From Rossellomorea aquimaris (GTDB taxonomy: Bacteria; Bacillota; Bacilli; Bacillales; Bacillaceae_B), in NCBI RefSeq assembly GCF_000935355.1, contig NZ_JXZC01000005.1, forward strand, positions 124,001 through 188,000: a stretch of DNA of 64,000 nt. Reading direction: 5' to 3'. Of the stretch, positions 32,846 through 40,966 are shown piece by piece. Numbering within the stretch: the stretch's first letter is position 1; every line of letters begins with the position of its first letter. Made by a program: the position numbers and the translations under genes. The notes under the pieces are model-generated. The model worked only from the letters and a program-made list of their open reading frames with translations, was not told the DNA's origin and ran no database searches.

Positions 32846-33631
32846 TTATATCTTTTTATCCGATAACAACCCCTTAACTGAAGGCAACACATAATCCGGC
32901 GTCCAAACCGTTCCCCTCAAATCCTCCTCGGTCGTGACCCCGCTGAGCACAAGTGCTGTTTTCATCCCGGCTTCGATGCCCATCCGGATATCCGTCTCAA
33001 GGCGGTCGCCGATCATCACGCACTCTTCCGGCTTAAGTTCTAATATTTTTAGAGCTGCCTGGATGGTCAGCTTAGAAGGCTTTCCAATCTGGACATCAAT
33101 CTTTCTCCCCACAACGGCTTCCACTGCACCAATCATCCCGGCACAATCCGGAACATCGCCAACCTCCACTGGACAGGTTCTGTCAGGATTGGTCGCGATC
33201 ATCTTCGCACCGAGCTTGATCGCCTGATAGGCAAAATTCAAATGATCGTAATGAAAATCCCGGTCCCACGAGAGCACGACGACATCCACCTCGGATGGAG
33301 CCATTCCTTCCTTGAATCCGGCAAGCGTCAATTCATCCTTGATCGGCTGCTCACCAATCACGTACAATGTGGCATCTGGATGATGTTCAGATAAATAGTC
33401 GATCAACGTAAGCGTCGGATTCAAAATGTTCTCAAGGGTAGCTTTGATATTGAAGCCGTTCAACTTCTCCACATAACGCCGTCGGGATTCAATCGTCTTA
33501 TTTGTGAGGAACAGCACCTTCTTCCCTTCATCAAGAAGAGAATTGATGATGGTGTCTGCTTCTTCTATTAATTGCGTGCCAAGATATACGGTGCCATCCA
33601 AGTCAAAAATATATCCTTTGAGATTTTTCAT
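32846..33631 (-). CDS. HAD-IIA family phosphatase (NagD/AraL-like)
   Basis: Cytoplasmic sugar- or glycerol-phosphate phosphatase, 261 residues. Motif I IFDLDGTVYLG has the nucleophile Asp, motif II FLTNKT, then IGKPSKL and the metal-binding IGDRLETDIRMG; the C2 cap has ATNPDRTCP. The start at 33631 (MKNLKGYIFD) has AGGGGG 5 nt upstream. It is the last gene of the importer operon SBP-permease-permease-MBL-HAD, so its substrate is likely a phosphorylated compound released from what the transporter brings in (inference). Confidence 0.87.
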   Translation of the reverse strand: MKNLKGYIFDLDGTVYLGTQLIEEADTIINSLLDEGKKVLFLTNKTIESRRRYVEKLNGFNIKATLENILNPTLTLIDYLSEHHPDATLYVIGEQPIKDELTLAGFKEGMAPSEVDVVVLSWDRDFHYDHLNFAYQAIKLGAKMIATNPDRTCPVEVGDVPDCAGMIGAVEAVVGRKIDVQIGKPSKLTIQAALKILELKPEECVMIGDRLETDIRMGIEAGMKTALVLSGVTTEEDLRGTVWTPDYVLPSVKGLLSDKKI

Positions 33632-33746
33632 CTGTACCCCCTCTTTCAAATAAAAAATCCCTTGCGCATGACGATTTCTCCAATTGAACAATTGGATTTC
33701 GCCATACCCAAGGAATCTCCTGATCTTTATCCTTGTATCTATTCAT

Positions 33747-34487
33747 TTATACCCGTTGTGTCATCAGATCTTCGCCAATGATGACCTTTGAAGTGCCTAA
33801 CTTTGCCACCTCTTCTTCATACGGTTCTTGGTCGGATAAGTGGACGAGAACGATTTTCCCGATCTTATCCATATCATATTTCTCTGCAACTTCAACGAGA
33901 CTGCTGTGGTTGCCTGCCACATTACGGGCAGAAGTCGCTTCATGGATTAACATATCTATATGGTCATACCGTCGGATTCGTGCGTTGATCTCCGTATCGC
34001 TCGAATACACGACGACGCGGCCGGCATATCGCACTTCAAGCCCCACAGTAGGAACAGAATGAAGGGCCTTAAAGCACGAAAACGTCATCCCGCCGCCAGC
34101 AAGAAGTTCACTTTCACGATCACCGTCAAAGGTTTCAACCTTAATGGTAAAAGCAATCGGCCACTGATCTGCTTCCATCGTTGACAGCCATTCCTGAAGT
34201 TTTTTCTCATTCCGATCATCACAAAGAATCCTTAAAGGCTTTTTCCTATTTTCAAGCCACATCCCCCACAGCAAGGACGGCAATCCATAAATATGGTCAA
34301 TATGAAAATGGGTGAACACCACTGCATCGAGCTCCCCTAAATCCACCTCCAGCTGCTTCAGCTTCCTGCAAGGATTGCCGCTGACATCGACCAGCACAGA
34401 ATAGTCATCATTGGAGAAACAGATCGATGTATTGTCGCGTTCGGAACCAGGGTAGGCACTCCCCGTTCCTAAGAAATGAATGTGCAT
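33747..34487 (-). CDS. Metallo-beta-lactamase-fold hydrolase (RNase Z-like phosphodiesterase)
   Basis: It is 246 residues. It opens with FLGTGSAYPG, has the di-metal motif THFHIDHIYGLP near residue 58, further ligands in VVYSSDTEIN (Asp) and VLVHLSDQEPY (His), and ends VIIGEDLM. The length and short form fit PhnP- or RNase Z-like phosphodiesterases rather than tRNA-processing RNase Z. It sits 11 nt after the second permease gene. A role in cutting an imported phosphodiester before the adjacent HAD phosphatase acts is inferred. Confidence 0.82.
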   Translation of the reverse strand: MHIHFLGTGSAYPGSERDNTSICFSNDDYSVLVDVSGNPCRKLKQLEVDLGELDAVVFTHFHIDHIYGLPSLLWGMWLENRKKPLRILCDDRNEKKLQEWLSTMEADQWPIAFTIKVETFDGDRESELLAGGGMTFSCFKALHSVPTVGLEVRYAGRVVVYSSDTEINARIRRYDHIDMLIHEATSARNVAGNHSSLVEVAEKYDMDKIGKIVLVHLSDQEPYEEEVAKLGTSKVIIGEDLMTQRV

Positions 34488-34498
34488 CAGATCACCCC

Positions 34499-35308
34499 CT
34501 ATTTAATTCCTGAGTGCATAAAGCTTGATACGAATTGTTTCTGAAAAAGGAAGAAGGCGAGCACTAAAGGCATGATGACCATTACCGTACCGGCAGCGAC
34601 CATTCCCCATTGTGCCCCCGTTTCATATGATTGAGCAAATAATGCCAGTCCGACAGTCAATGGGCGGGACTCGACGGAATCCGTGATGATCAACGGCCAC
34701 ATGAAGTTGCTCCAATGATGGCTGACGGATACCAGGGCGAATGCTATATAGGTCGGTTTCGCCGATGGGATGTAAACATGCCACAGTGTTTGATACCATT
34801 TACACCCGTCCATTCTTGCCGCTTCATCAAGATCGAACGGGACCTGTTTGAACGTCTGGCGCATGAGGAATACCCCGAATGCAGAAGCCCAATATGGCAT
34901 CATGACGGCGAGTTTTGTATTGACAAGCCCAAGCTGGCTGATCACCTGATAGTTCGGGAACAACAGGATTTCAGGCTGAATCATCAGCTGCAGTAGGAAC
35001 AGGATGAACAGTACATTCTTCCCTTTGAAATTCACTCGTGCAAACGCATATGCCGCAAGCGTAACGGTGACTAACTGGACAATCAATACCCCAAAAACGA
35101 TGACGAATGTATTGAAGTAATACTGCAAAAAGGGTGCAGTCTTCCACGCGTTGACATAGTTTTCAACCGTTGGATTCGAGACCAAGAACGGAAAACCTCC
35201 ATTGATCACTTGATTCCCGGGAGAGAAAGAGGTGATGATGACCCAAAGAAGGGGGATGAATGAAAGGATCCCTAAAAAAATGATGATGCCATAGTTTAAT
35301 TTTTTCAT
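34499..35308 (-). CDS. Carbohydrate ABC transporter permease (MalG/UgpE type)
   Basis: It is 269 residues with six membrane segments. The EAA loop DEAARMDGCKWYQTLWHVYIPSAKP near residue 165-190 is the contact to the ATPase, and the N-terminal FIPLLWVIITSFSPGN is typical of the MalG family. It lies 15 nt after the first permease gene. The operon has no ATPase gene, so a shared MsmX-like subunit is expected. Confidence 0.9.
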   Translation of the reverse strand: MKKLNYGIIIFLGILSFIPLLWVIITSFSPGNQVINGGFPFLVSNPTVENYVNAWKTAPFLQYYFNTFVIVFGVLIVQLVTVTLAAYAFARVNFKGKNVLFILFLLQLMIQPEILLFPNYQVISQLGLVNTKLAVMMPYWASAFGVFLMRQTFKQVPFDLDEAARMDGCKWYQTLWHVYIPSAKPTYIAFALVSVSHHWSNFMWPLIITDSVESRPLTVGLALFAQSYETGAQWGMVAAGTVMVIMPLVLAFFLFQKQFVSSFMHSGIK

Positions 35309-35323
35309 CGAATCTTCCCCTCC

Positions 35324-36214
35324 TTAATAATGGATTTTCCGATCTAGATACAAATAATTGAATGCTGTGATACCGAGCATGATGACGATTAAAATCACGG
35401 TGAGCACCGCTGCTTTACCTAGATCCCAATTCGTGAATGCCGCTTCATAGATATGGTAGAGTAATAGATTGCTGGCGTTATCCGGTCCACCCTTGGTCAT
35501 TATGTACAGGTGGTCGACGTTTTTGAATGAATTCGTAATCGCCACAATCATGACGAACAGCGTCGTCGGCATCAGCAGTGGGAAGGTGATATGACGGAAC
35601 ATCTGGAACGGTTTCGCCCCTTCCATCTCAGCCGCTTCGTACACGTCCCTCGGTAGATTCTGCAAACCTGCCAGATAAAAAATCATGAAGAATCCAGCAT
35701 CTTTCCATATGATCATGACAATCATCGCGATCATGACGGTACCCGGATCCCCCAGCCAGTTCGTGTCCCCCCTGCCGAACATGTGCAGAAAGTTATCGAG
35801 CAGTCCATATTGAGGGGTGTAGATGAAAAGCCAAATATTTGCCACCGCAATCAACGGAACAATCGTCGGGTAGAAAAATGACGTACGAAGCAAAGAGCTT
35901 CCGGCCATTTTTTTATTTAGCCAGATGGCAAGATACATCGCCAGGAACAAACTTGTCGGTACTGTACCGATCATGAAGAGGATATTATTCAGAATGACCT
36001 TCCGGAATATCTCATCCTCCAAAACTCCTTTATATTGTTCAAGTCCCGAAAATTGCAGCCTGGTCATCGGGCCACTGTAGAAGCTTAACTGGATCGATTT
36101 GAGCGTCGGGTAAAACGTAAATAAACTCAAAAATATGAAAGAAGGAAACAGCAGCCCGTAGGCAAACAGATTATTTCTTGCCCCGGTACTGAGTTTTCTT
36201 TGCTTCGTCGTCAT
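35324..36214 (-). CDS. Carbohydrate ABC transporter permease (MalF/UgpA type)
   Basis: It is 296 residues with six membrane segments. LLFPSFIFLSLFTFYPTL at the N-terminus and the EAA loop YEAAEMEGAKPFQMFRHITFPLL near residue 195 mark the MalF/UgpA class. It lies between the substrate-binding protein (92 nt) and the MalG-type permease. Substrate not readable from this subunit. Confidence 0.9.
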   Translation of the reverse strand: MTTKQRKLSTGARNNLFAYGLLFPSFIFLSLFTFYPTLKSIQLSFYSGPMTRLQFSGLEQYKGVLEDEIFRKVILNNILFMIGTVPTSLFLAMYLAIWLNKKMAGSSLLRTSFFYPTIVPLIAVANIWLFIYTPQYGLLDNFLHMFGRGDTNWLGDPGTVMIAMIVMIIWKDAGFFMIFYLAGLQNLPRDVYEAAEMEGAKPFQMFRHITFPLLMPTTLFVMIVAITNSFKNVDHLYIMTKGGPDNASNLLLYHIYEAAFTNWDLGKAAVLTVILIVIMLGITAFNYLYLDRKIHY

Positions 36215-36306
36215 TGATCGTCCCCACCTTTCTTGTGAAGCAGGAGCTCAAGTAAACACAAAGCCCACCTGAGCCTCACTCCATTCACTCTTCGGTCACT
36301 ATCTTA

Positions 36307-37581
36307 TTACTGAAAAGGCTCCAATACTTTTTCCGCTTTCTTCTGTGCATTGTCCAACCCTTCGTCAACCGGGCTTTGTCCCGTCAGGATCGATTGAATA
36401 TGATCATTGAAGATTTTCTGCACCTCACCATTTTGATAGGTTGCGAGTTCACTTTCTGCGTACTCGAGCTGCTCGCGGGCAACCAGTGCAGGAGGGAATT
36501 CCTCTACATACTTCTTCAACAAGTCGGTCTCATAAGCTGATTCGGTTGTGGCTACATAACCTGTATCGATCGACCACTGGGCAACACGCTCAGGCTCCGT
36601 AAGAAATTTCATGAATTTGATGGCCGCTTCCTTATTCTCTTTTGGAAGATCTTTGAACAAGTAGATGTTTCCTCCTCCAGTAGGGGAACCATACTCATTG
36701 TTCGCCGGCAGGAATGACACTCCGAAATCAAAGTCCGCATTGTTCTTCACGTTCGTCAGGTTACCGGTCGTATGGTACATCATCGCCGTTTTTCCACTCA
36801 GGAAGTCAGAAGGAACCGTCGCCCATTCAATGACACCCTCGGGCATGATTTTATGTTCCTTTCCAAGGGATAACCAAAAATCCATCGCTTCTTTCGAGTA
36901 TGGTGCATTGAAGTGTACTTCCTTTCCATCTTGAGACATGATGTTGTCTCCGGTCTGAAGCGCTAAAGCCTGGAACATCCAGTACTGGTAGCCGGTGCTC
37001 GGAATTTCGAGTCCCCACTGATCCTTGCCTCCATTTTTCGTCAGCTTCTTCCCGTATTCCACCAGCTGATCCCAGTTTTCAGGCGGCGCTTCCGGATCCA
37101 GTCCGGCTTCCTTGAAGGCGTCCTTGTTATAGTAAAGGACGATGGTACTGCGCTGGAATGGCAGGCTGTACACCTTATCATCGATGGAAGAGTTCGCCAT
37201 GAATCCATCATAGAAATCATTCAAATACTCTTTCTCGAACATCGGCGTCAATTCCTCAATCAAGTCGTTCTCAAGCAATGTGAACAGGTCAATTGAGAAT
37301 AGTACAGCAAGCTCAGGTGAATTTCCTGCCTGTGCCGATGCCATGACCTGTGTCATCGTTTCAGCATAACTGCCACCATATTTCGCATTTACCTTGATGT
37401 CAGGATTCTCTTTCTCGAAATCAGCCACAAACCCATCAACGATCTTCGCTACATCCCCGCCAACCGCTACTGGAAACCAGAAATCGATTTCCGTCGTCTC
37501 ACCCCCGGCGGTATCACTGCTGCCACATCCGGCAAGAACAACCATCAACACTAAAACGAATGATAAAACCTTGTTTTTCAT
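36307..37581 (-). CDS. Extracellular solute-binding lipoprotein (sugar/glycerol-phosphate ABC family 1)
   Basis: This is the importer receptor, 424 residues. The lipoprotein signal MKNKVLSFVLVLMVVLAGCGSS ends in a LAGC lipobox. The mature protein has IDFWFPVAVGGDVAKI, INAKYGGSYAETM-like segments and the family block MPEGVIEWATVPSDFLSGKTAMMYH. The start at 37581 has GGGGAGG 7 nt upstream; longer frames reach an unrelated region. UgpB-like features and the MBL and HAD neighbours hint at a glycerophosphodiester or other phospho-compound, but a plain oligosaccharide is possible. Confidence 0.88.
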   Translation of the reverse strand: MKNKVLSFVLVLMVVLAGCGSSDTAGGETTEIDFWFPVAVGGDVAKIVDGFVADFEKENPDIKVNAKYGGSYAETMTQVMASAQAGNSPELAVLFSIDLFTLLENDLIEELTPMFEKEYLNDFYDGFMANSSIDDKVYSLPFQRSTIVLYYNKDAFKEAGLDPEAPPENWDQLVEYGKKLTKNGGKDQWGLEIPSTGYQYWMFQALALQTGDNIMSQDGKEVHFNAPYSKEAMDFWLSLGKEHKIMPEGVIEWATVPSDFLSGKTAMMYHTTGNLTNVKNNADFDFGVSFLPANNEYGSPTGGGNIYLFKDLPKENKEAAIKFMKFLTEPERVAQWSIDTGYVATTESAYETDLLKKYVEEFPPALVAREQLEYAESELATYQNGEVQKIFNDHIQSILTGQSPVDEGLDNAQKKAEKVLEPFQ

Positions 37582-37909
37582 GCCCATTCCTCCCCTTTTT
37601 TTCATAAAAAAACCCATGAACAATAAACTGCAGCACAAAAATGTGGCATGCATTTTATTGGTCACAGGGATTCTCCGCATCTCTACCCTTAGACTAAAAC
37701 CTGTCTAATATATATGTCTGATTATTCACAATAATACAATATTAACTAAAAGTTGGCAATGGGATTTCATTTTTTTTACAAAACAATAATATGAATTCCT
37801 TACAAAAAAATACAGCTGGGATAGCTGTATTGAGAATGGACGTATCCTAACTTGAGCAAACAGTTTTACTTTTCAATATAAAAACCCAAGTAGTGAAATA
37901 CAAAAAAAT
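37582..37909. other. Intergenic region upstream of the importer operon
   Basis: AT-rich and without a credible gene. It should carry the importer promoter on the minus strand; I see no clear operator or cre site. No dedicated regulator gene lies in this operon. Confidence 0.4.
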
Positions 37910-37940
37910 ATCCCTAACGAACAATCCATTCGTTAGGGAT
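37910..37940 (-). terminator. Terminator of the ArsR-family gene
   Basis: ATCCCTAACGAA and TTCGTTAGGGAT form a perfect 12-bp stem with a 7-nt loop, followed by T7 on the minus strand. Confidence 0.9.
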
Positions 37941-37963
37941 TTCCTTGTATTTGCGTATAACTT

Positions 37964-38281
37964 TTAAATATTCTGTTCTCCTATTTGAGTAATCATTTTG
38001 AGTAACCCTGGAAATTTCGTCTCAATTTCCTCCTGGCGCAATGAATAAATATGCTCTTTCCCCTCTATTCTTGCCTGTATTAATCCTGCCTCACGCAGTA
38101 CTTTGATATGGTGAGATACTGTGGATTTTGGCAAGTTTAATTTCATGGAATAGGAAGTACAGTTATTTTCAAAGCTATCGCTTAAGCATCTAATGATTTT
38201 CACTCTGTTTGGTTCACTTAAAGCATTGAAAACTTTAGTGATCGTTATGGACTCAATTGGTGGTTGATATGGTTTTTTCAT
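37964..38281 (-). CDS. ArsR-family transcriptional regulator
   Basis: It is 105 residues, a single winged HTH: ITKVFNALSEPNRVKIIRCLSD, then LNLPKSTVSHHIKVLREAGLIQ as the recognition helix, and a beta-wing IEGKEHIYSLR. It has no metal-site CxC pair, so a metal-sensing role is not supported. A Cys in the NNCTSYSMK segment near residue 41 could be a redox switch (speculative). It is divergent from the quinone oxidoreductase and peroxiredoxin genes, its likely targets. Confidence 0.87.
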   Translation of the reverse strand: MKKPYQPPIESITITKVFNALSEPNRVKIIRCLSDSFENNCTSYSMKLNLPKSTVSHHIKVLREAGLIQARIEGKEHIYSLRQEEIETKFPGLLKMITQIGEQNI

Positions 38282-38540
38282 AGTTCCATTTTATTCGTTT
38301 ATAGTTACTAAATCAAGGGAATTGCTAGTCCTCTCGATAGATTCACTTTAATACATGTCTATTAATCTTTCATATAGACCATGTTCAAGGGGGAACCCTT
38401 TTACCTAAGGAACCAAACGGATCCCATCTTTTATGAAAACGAAAGTTGAGAGTAGAACAGTTGCATTTTCATTTTTTATTTGATACTATCGTAAACGATT
38501 CGATGGTTTTCGAACTATATAACATTCAGGAGGTATTTAC

Positions 38541-39101
38541 ATGAAAAATATATTACTAATTAATGGACATGAGTATTATCCATTCTCACCAGGAAGGTTG
38601 AACAAGACGATATTTGATGAAATGGTCTCTCAAATATCCAAAAAATATGAAGTTAAAACAACTGTGGTTCAAGATGGATATGACATTAAAGAAGAACAAG
38701 AAAAATTCAAATGGGCTGATACCATTGTGTATCAAACTCCGATTTATTGGTTTTCGTTACCTGGCATGTTTAAGAAATACATTGATGAAGTATATGAATA
38801 CGGGGTTTTCTTTGGCGGATCTGAAGAAGGATATGGTAAAGGCGGTCTTATGACAGGGAAAAAATATATGTTCTCTACCACTTGGAATGCACCAGAGGGT
38901 GAATACAATCATCCAGAGGGCTTCTTTAAAGGGCAAGACTTAGAAGGAGCGTTGGAACATCTTCACCGTACTCAAAGCTTTGTTGGGATGGAGCCATTAA
39001 AGAGCTTTGGTGCTCAAGATGTCGTTGCAAACCCTGACATCGATAAGTATTTAACAGAACTCCGTCAACACTTAAAAGAAGTTTTTCATTTAGAGATATA
39101 A
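38541..39101 (+). CDS. NAD(P)H-dependent flavodoxin-fold oxidoreductase (MdaB/quinone reductase type)
   Basis: It is 186 residues. The flavodoxin-like fold starts KNILLINGHEYYPFSPGRLN. It has the FMN/FAD segment TPIYWFSLPGMFKKYIDEVY near residue 70 and the MdaB block GGLMTGKKYMFSTTWNAPEGEY. It probably reduces quinones or electrophiles by two electrons. AGGAGG lies 9 nt upstream. It is followed 27 nt later by a peroxiredoxin and is divergent from an ArsR-type regulator. ATCGTAAACGAT at 38488-38499 is a candidate operator. Confidence 0.87.
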   Translation: MKNILLINGHEYYPFSPGRLNKTIFDEMVSQISKKYEVKTTVVQDGYDIKEEQEKFKWADTIVYQTPIYWFSLPGMFKKYIDEVYEYGVFFGGSEEGYGKGGLMTGKKYMFSTTWNAPEGEYNHPEGFFKGQDLEGALEHLHRTQSFVGMEPLKSFGAQDVVANPDIDKYLTELRQHLKEVFHLEI

Positions 39102-39128
39102 GTTCTACACAGGAGAGAGGGATATAAG

Positions 39129-39773
39129 ATGCTTACTAATGAACTGAAGGAAGTTAGAGAACGTTTTTTTGCCAATGCTCCAGAGCATGTGAAAGAGAGT
39201 GTAGAGAAGGCAACAAAGAACTTAATAGAGTCCGGCGTGGCAACAGGTCTTAAAGAAGGAGACATTGCACCTGATTTCACCCTTGTCAATGCAGCCGGTG
39301 AGAGAGTGACACTATCCGAAGAACTGAAAAACGGAAGAGTCATCTTAAACTTCTATCGAGGTGGATGGTGTCCGTATTGCAACCTGGAATTACGTGCATA
39401 CGAGAATATCCTTGATGAAATAAAGGACGCTGGAGCTCTATTGATTGCCATAAGTCCCCAGATGCCAGATCAATCTCTTTCAACAAAAGAAAAAAATAAT
39501 CTTTCTTTCCAAGTATTAAGCGATCCAAAGCAGGAAGTATTAAGCGATTATAATCTTTTGTTTGAATTACCGGATCACCTCATTCATACGTATAAGAATG
39601 ATTTCAATATCGATTTAGGAACGTATAATAATACAGAAAACCCTTGGAGATTACCGGTTTCAGGCACGTTTATCATTAATCAGGACAGAACAATCCTTCT
39701 AGCAGATGCGAATCCTGATTATATGTTCCGAATGGATCCTGAAACTGTTATTCAAAAGCTTAAAAAGAATTAA
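39129..39773 (+). CDS. Peroxiredoxin-like protein (AhpC/TSA family)
   Basis: Thiol peroxidase-like protein of 214 residues. An N-terminal helical extension precedes the thioredoxin fold: GDIAPDFTLVNAAG, then the active site FYRGGWCPYCN (residues about 76-86) with a CxxC pair, and PVSGTFIINQDRTI near 175. It has the longer N-terminus of the peroxiredoxin-like subclass. It is cotranscribed with the oxidoreductase upstream, which suggests a peroxide or quinone stress unit. Confidence 0.87.
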   Translation: MLTNELKEVRERFFANAPEHVKESVEKATKNLIESGVATGLKEGDIAPDFTLVNAAGERVTLSEELKNGRVILNFYRGGWCPYCNLELRAYENILDEIKDAGALLIAISPQMPDQSLSTKEKNNLSFQVLSDPKQEVLSDYNLLFELPDHLIHTYKNDFNIDLGTYNNTENPWRLPVSGTFIINQDRTILLADANPDYMFRMDPETVIQKLKKN

Positions 39774-39779
39774 TATTAA

Positions 39780-39827
39780 TAACAATGAGAAAGGGCAGGT
39801 CTAATCCTTCCCTTTTTCATTGTTATA
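39780..39827 (+). terminator. Terminator of the redox operon
   Basis: AACAATGAGAAAGGG pairs with CCCTTTTTCATTGTT around a loop of about 14 nt. It lies just after the peroxiredoxin stop and before the EamA gene. Confidence 0.8.
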
Positions 39828-39853
39828 TTATGTTCACATGGGAGGATCATGTA

Positions 39854-40726
39854 ATGAACAAGTATGTATATGGGATGTTGGTCATCATCACGACATCTTT
39901 GATGGGGTCGGGGTTTGCCATAGGAAAAATAGGAATTACATACATTTCTCCATTATTATTGAATTCTCTAAGATTCATTTTAGCCGGAATCATTATGACC
40001 ATAATTGTAGGCCTTTTACGTAAACCTACTCCTAGAAAGTTAAAGGATTGGTTGCTTATTGCCGTTATAGGCTTCTTTCAATCGGCAGGGGTGATGGGCT
40101 GTATCTTTATTAGTTTGCGAACTATTTCAGCTAGTGAGTCTTCCATATTGACCTTTACCAACCCCTTAATTGTCATTGTTCTGAGTACAATTTTCTTAAG
40201 GGTACGGTACAAGCTTTCTCAATGGATAGGGGTGCTGGTAGGATTTATTGGCGTATTTATTACGTTAGGAGGACATCTGGATTTCAAGATCGGGACTGGG
40301 CTCAGTCTTTTAGCGGCTGTATCCTGGGCGACGGCAACCACACTCATTAAAGTGGTGGGAGAGCGATTTAATACCTGGGCCTTAACCGCATACCAGATGT
40401 TATTTGGAGGAATTTTCTTGTTCTTTTTAAGCATCGTGTTTGAAAAGCCAAGCATGCTGATAAATTGGACTTCAACTGGAATTGTGTTGTGGCTTTCCAT
40501 CATGGCTTCAATTGTTCAATTCTCCATTTGGTTCTACTTACTGAAAATTGGAGATCCAGGAAAAACTAGTGCATTTTTGTTTCTCGCACCGTTTTTCGGT
40601 GTTCTATTTGGTCATCTGCTATTAGATGAAGTGATAAAGATCAATGTTGTTCTGGGGGGCTTATTTATCTTTATTGGCATTTTTCTAGTGAATTGGAAAA
40701 GCACTCCTAAAATACAAGAGTACTAA
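39854..40726 (+). CDS. EamA/DMT-family transporter
   Basis: Inner-membrane exporter-type protein of 290 residues with ten hydrophobic segments and two EamA repeats. The first repeat has GSGFAIGKIGITYISPLLLNSLRF and the second has AAVSWATATTLIKVVGE and AFLFLAPFFGVLFGHLLLDE. The start at 39854 has GGAGG 8 nt upstream; a longer frame to 39785 crosses the terminator and is rejected. Substrate unknown. Confidence 0.85.
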   Translation: MNKYVYGMLVIITTSLMGSGFAIGKIGITYISPLLLNSLRFILAGIIMTIIVGLLRKPTPRKLKDWLLIAVIGFFQSAGVMGCIFISLRTISASESSILTFTNPLIVIVLSTIFLRVRYKLSQWIGVLVGFIGVFITLGGHLDFKIGTGLSLLAAVSWATATTLIKVVGERFNTWALTAYQMLFGGIFLFFLSIVFEKPSMLINWTSTGIVLWLSIMASIVQFSIWFYLLKIGDPGKTSAFLFLAPFFGVLFGHLLLDEVIKINVVLGGLFIFIGIFLVNWKSTPKIQEY

Positions 40727-40730
40727 TATA

Positions 40731-40953
40731 GGAGGCTTTTCATGAGCATTAAAGTACTCGCGAAAAGCCTCCAACGAATCGCCCGAAGAACCAAATGCAG
40801 ACCGATGCAATTCCACCATTCCATTTAGAATTTGTCTTCTGGTAATGATTGAAACTGATAGTAATCATTCTCACATATGTTCCCCTTTATTAAGATAAGA
40901 CTTCAGGTGTTAGGATGATAGAGGCTTATCCTGTAATGGATAAGCCCTCTAAA
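40731..40953. repeat. Two strong hairpins between eamA and ileS
   Basis: GGAGGCTTTTC (40731-40741) and its exact complement (40762-40772) form one stem. AGAGGCTTATCC and GGATAAGCCTCT (with one bulge, 40920-40953) form another, next to the ileS stop. Neither has a T tract on the expected side, so terminator function is uncertain. Confidence 0.5.
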
Positions 40954-40966
40954 AAGGATATTCTAG

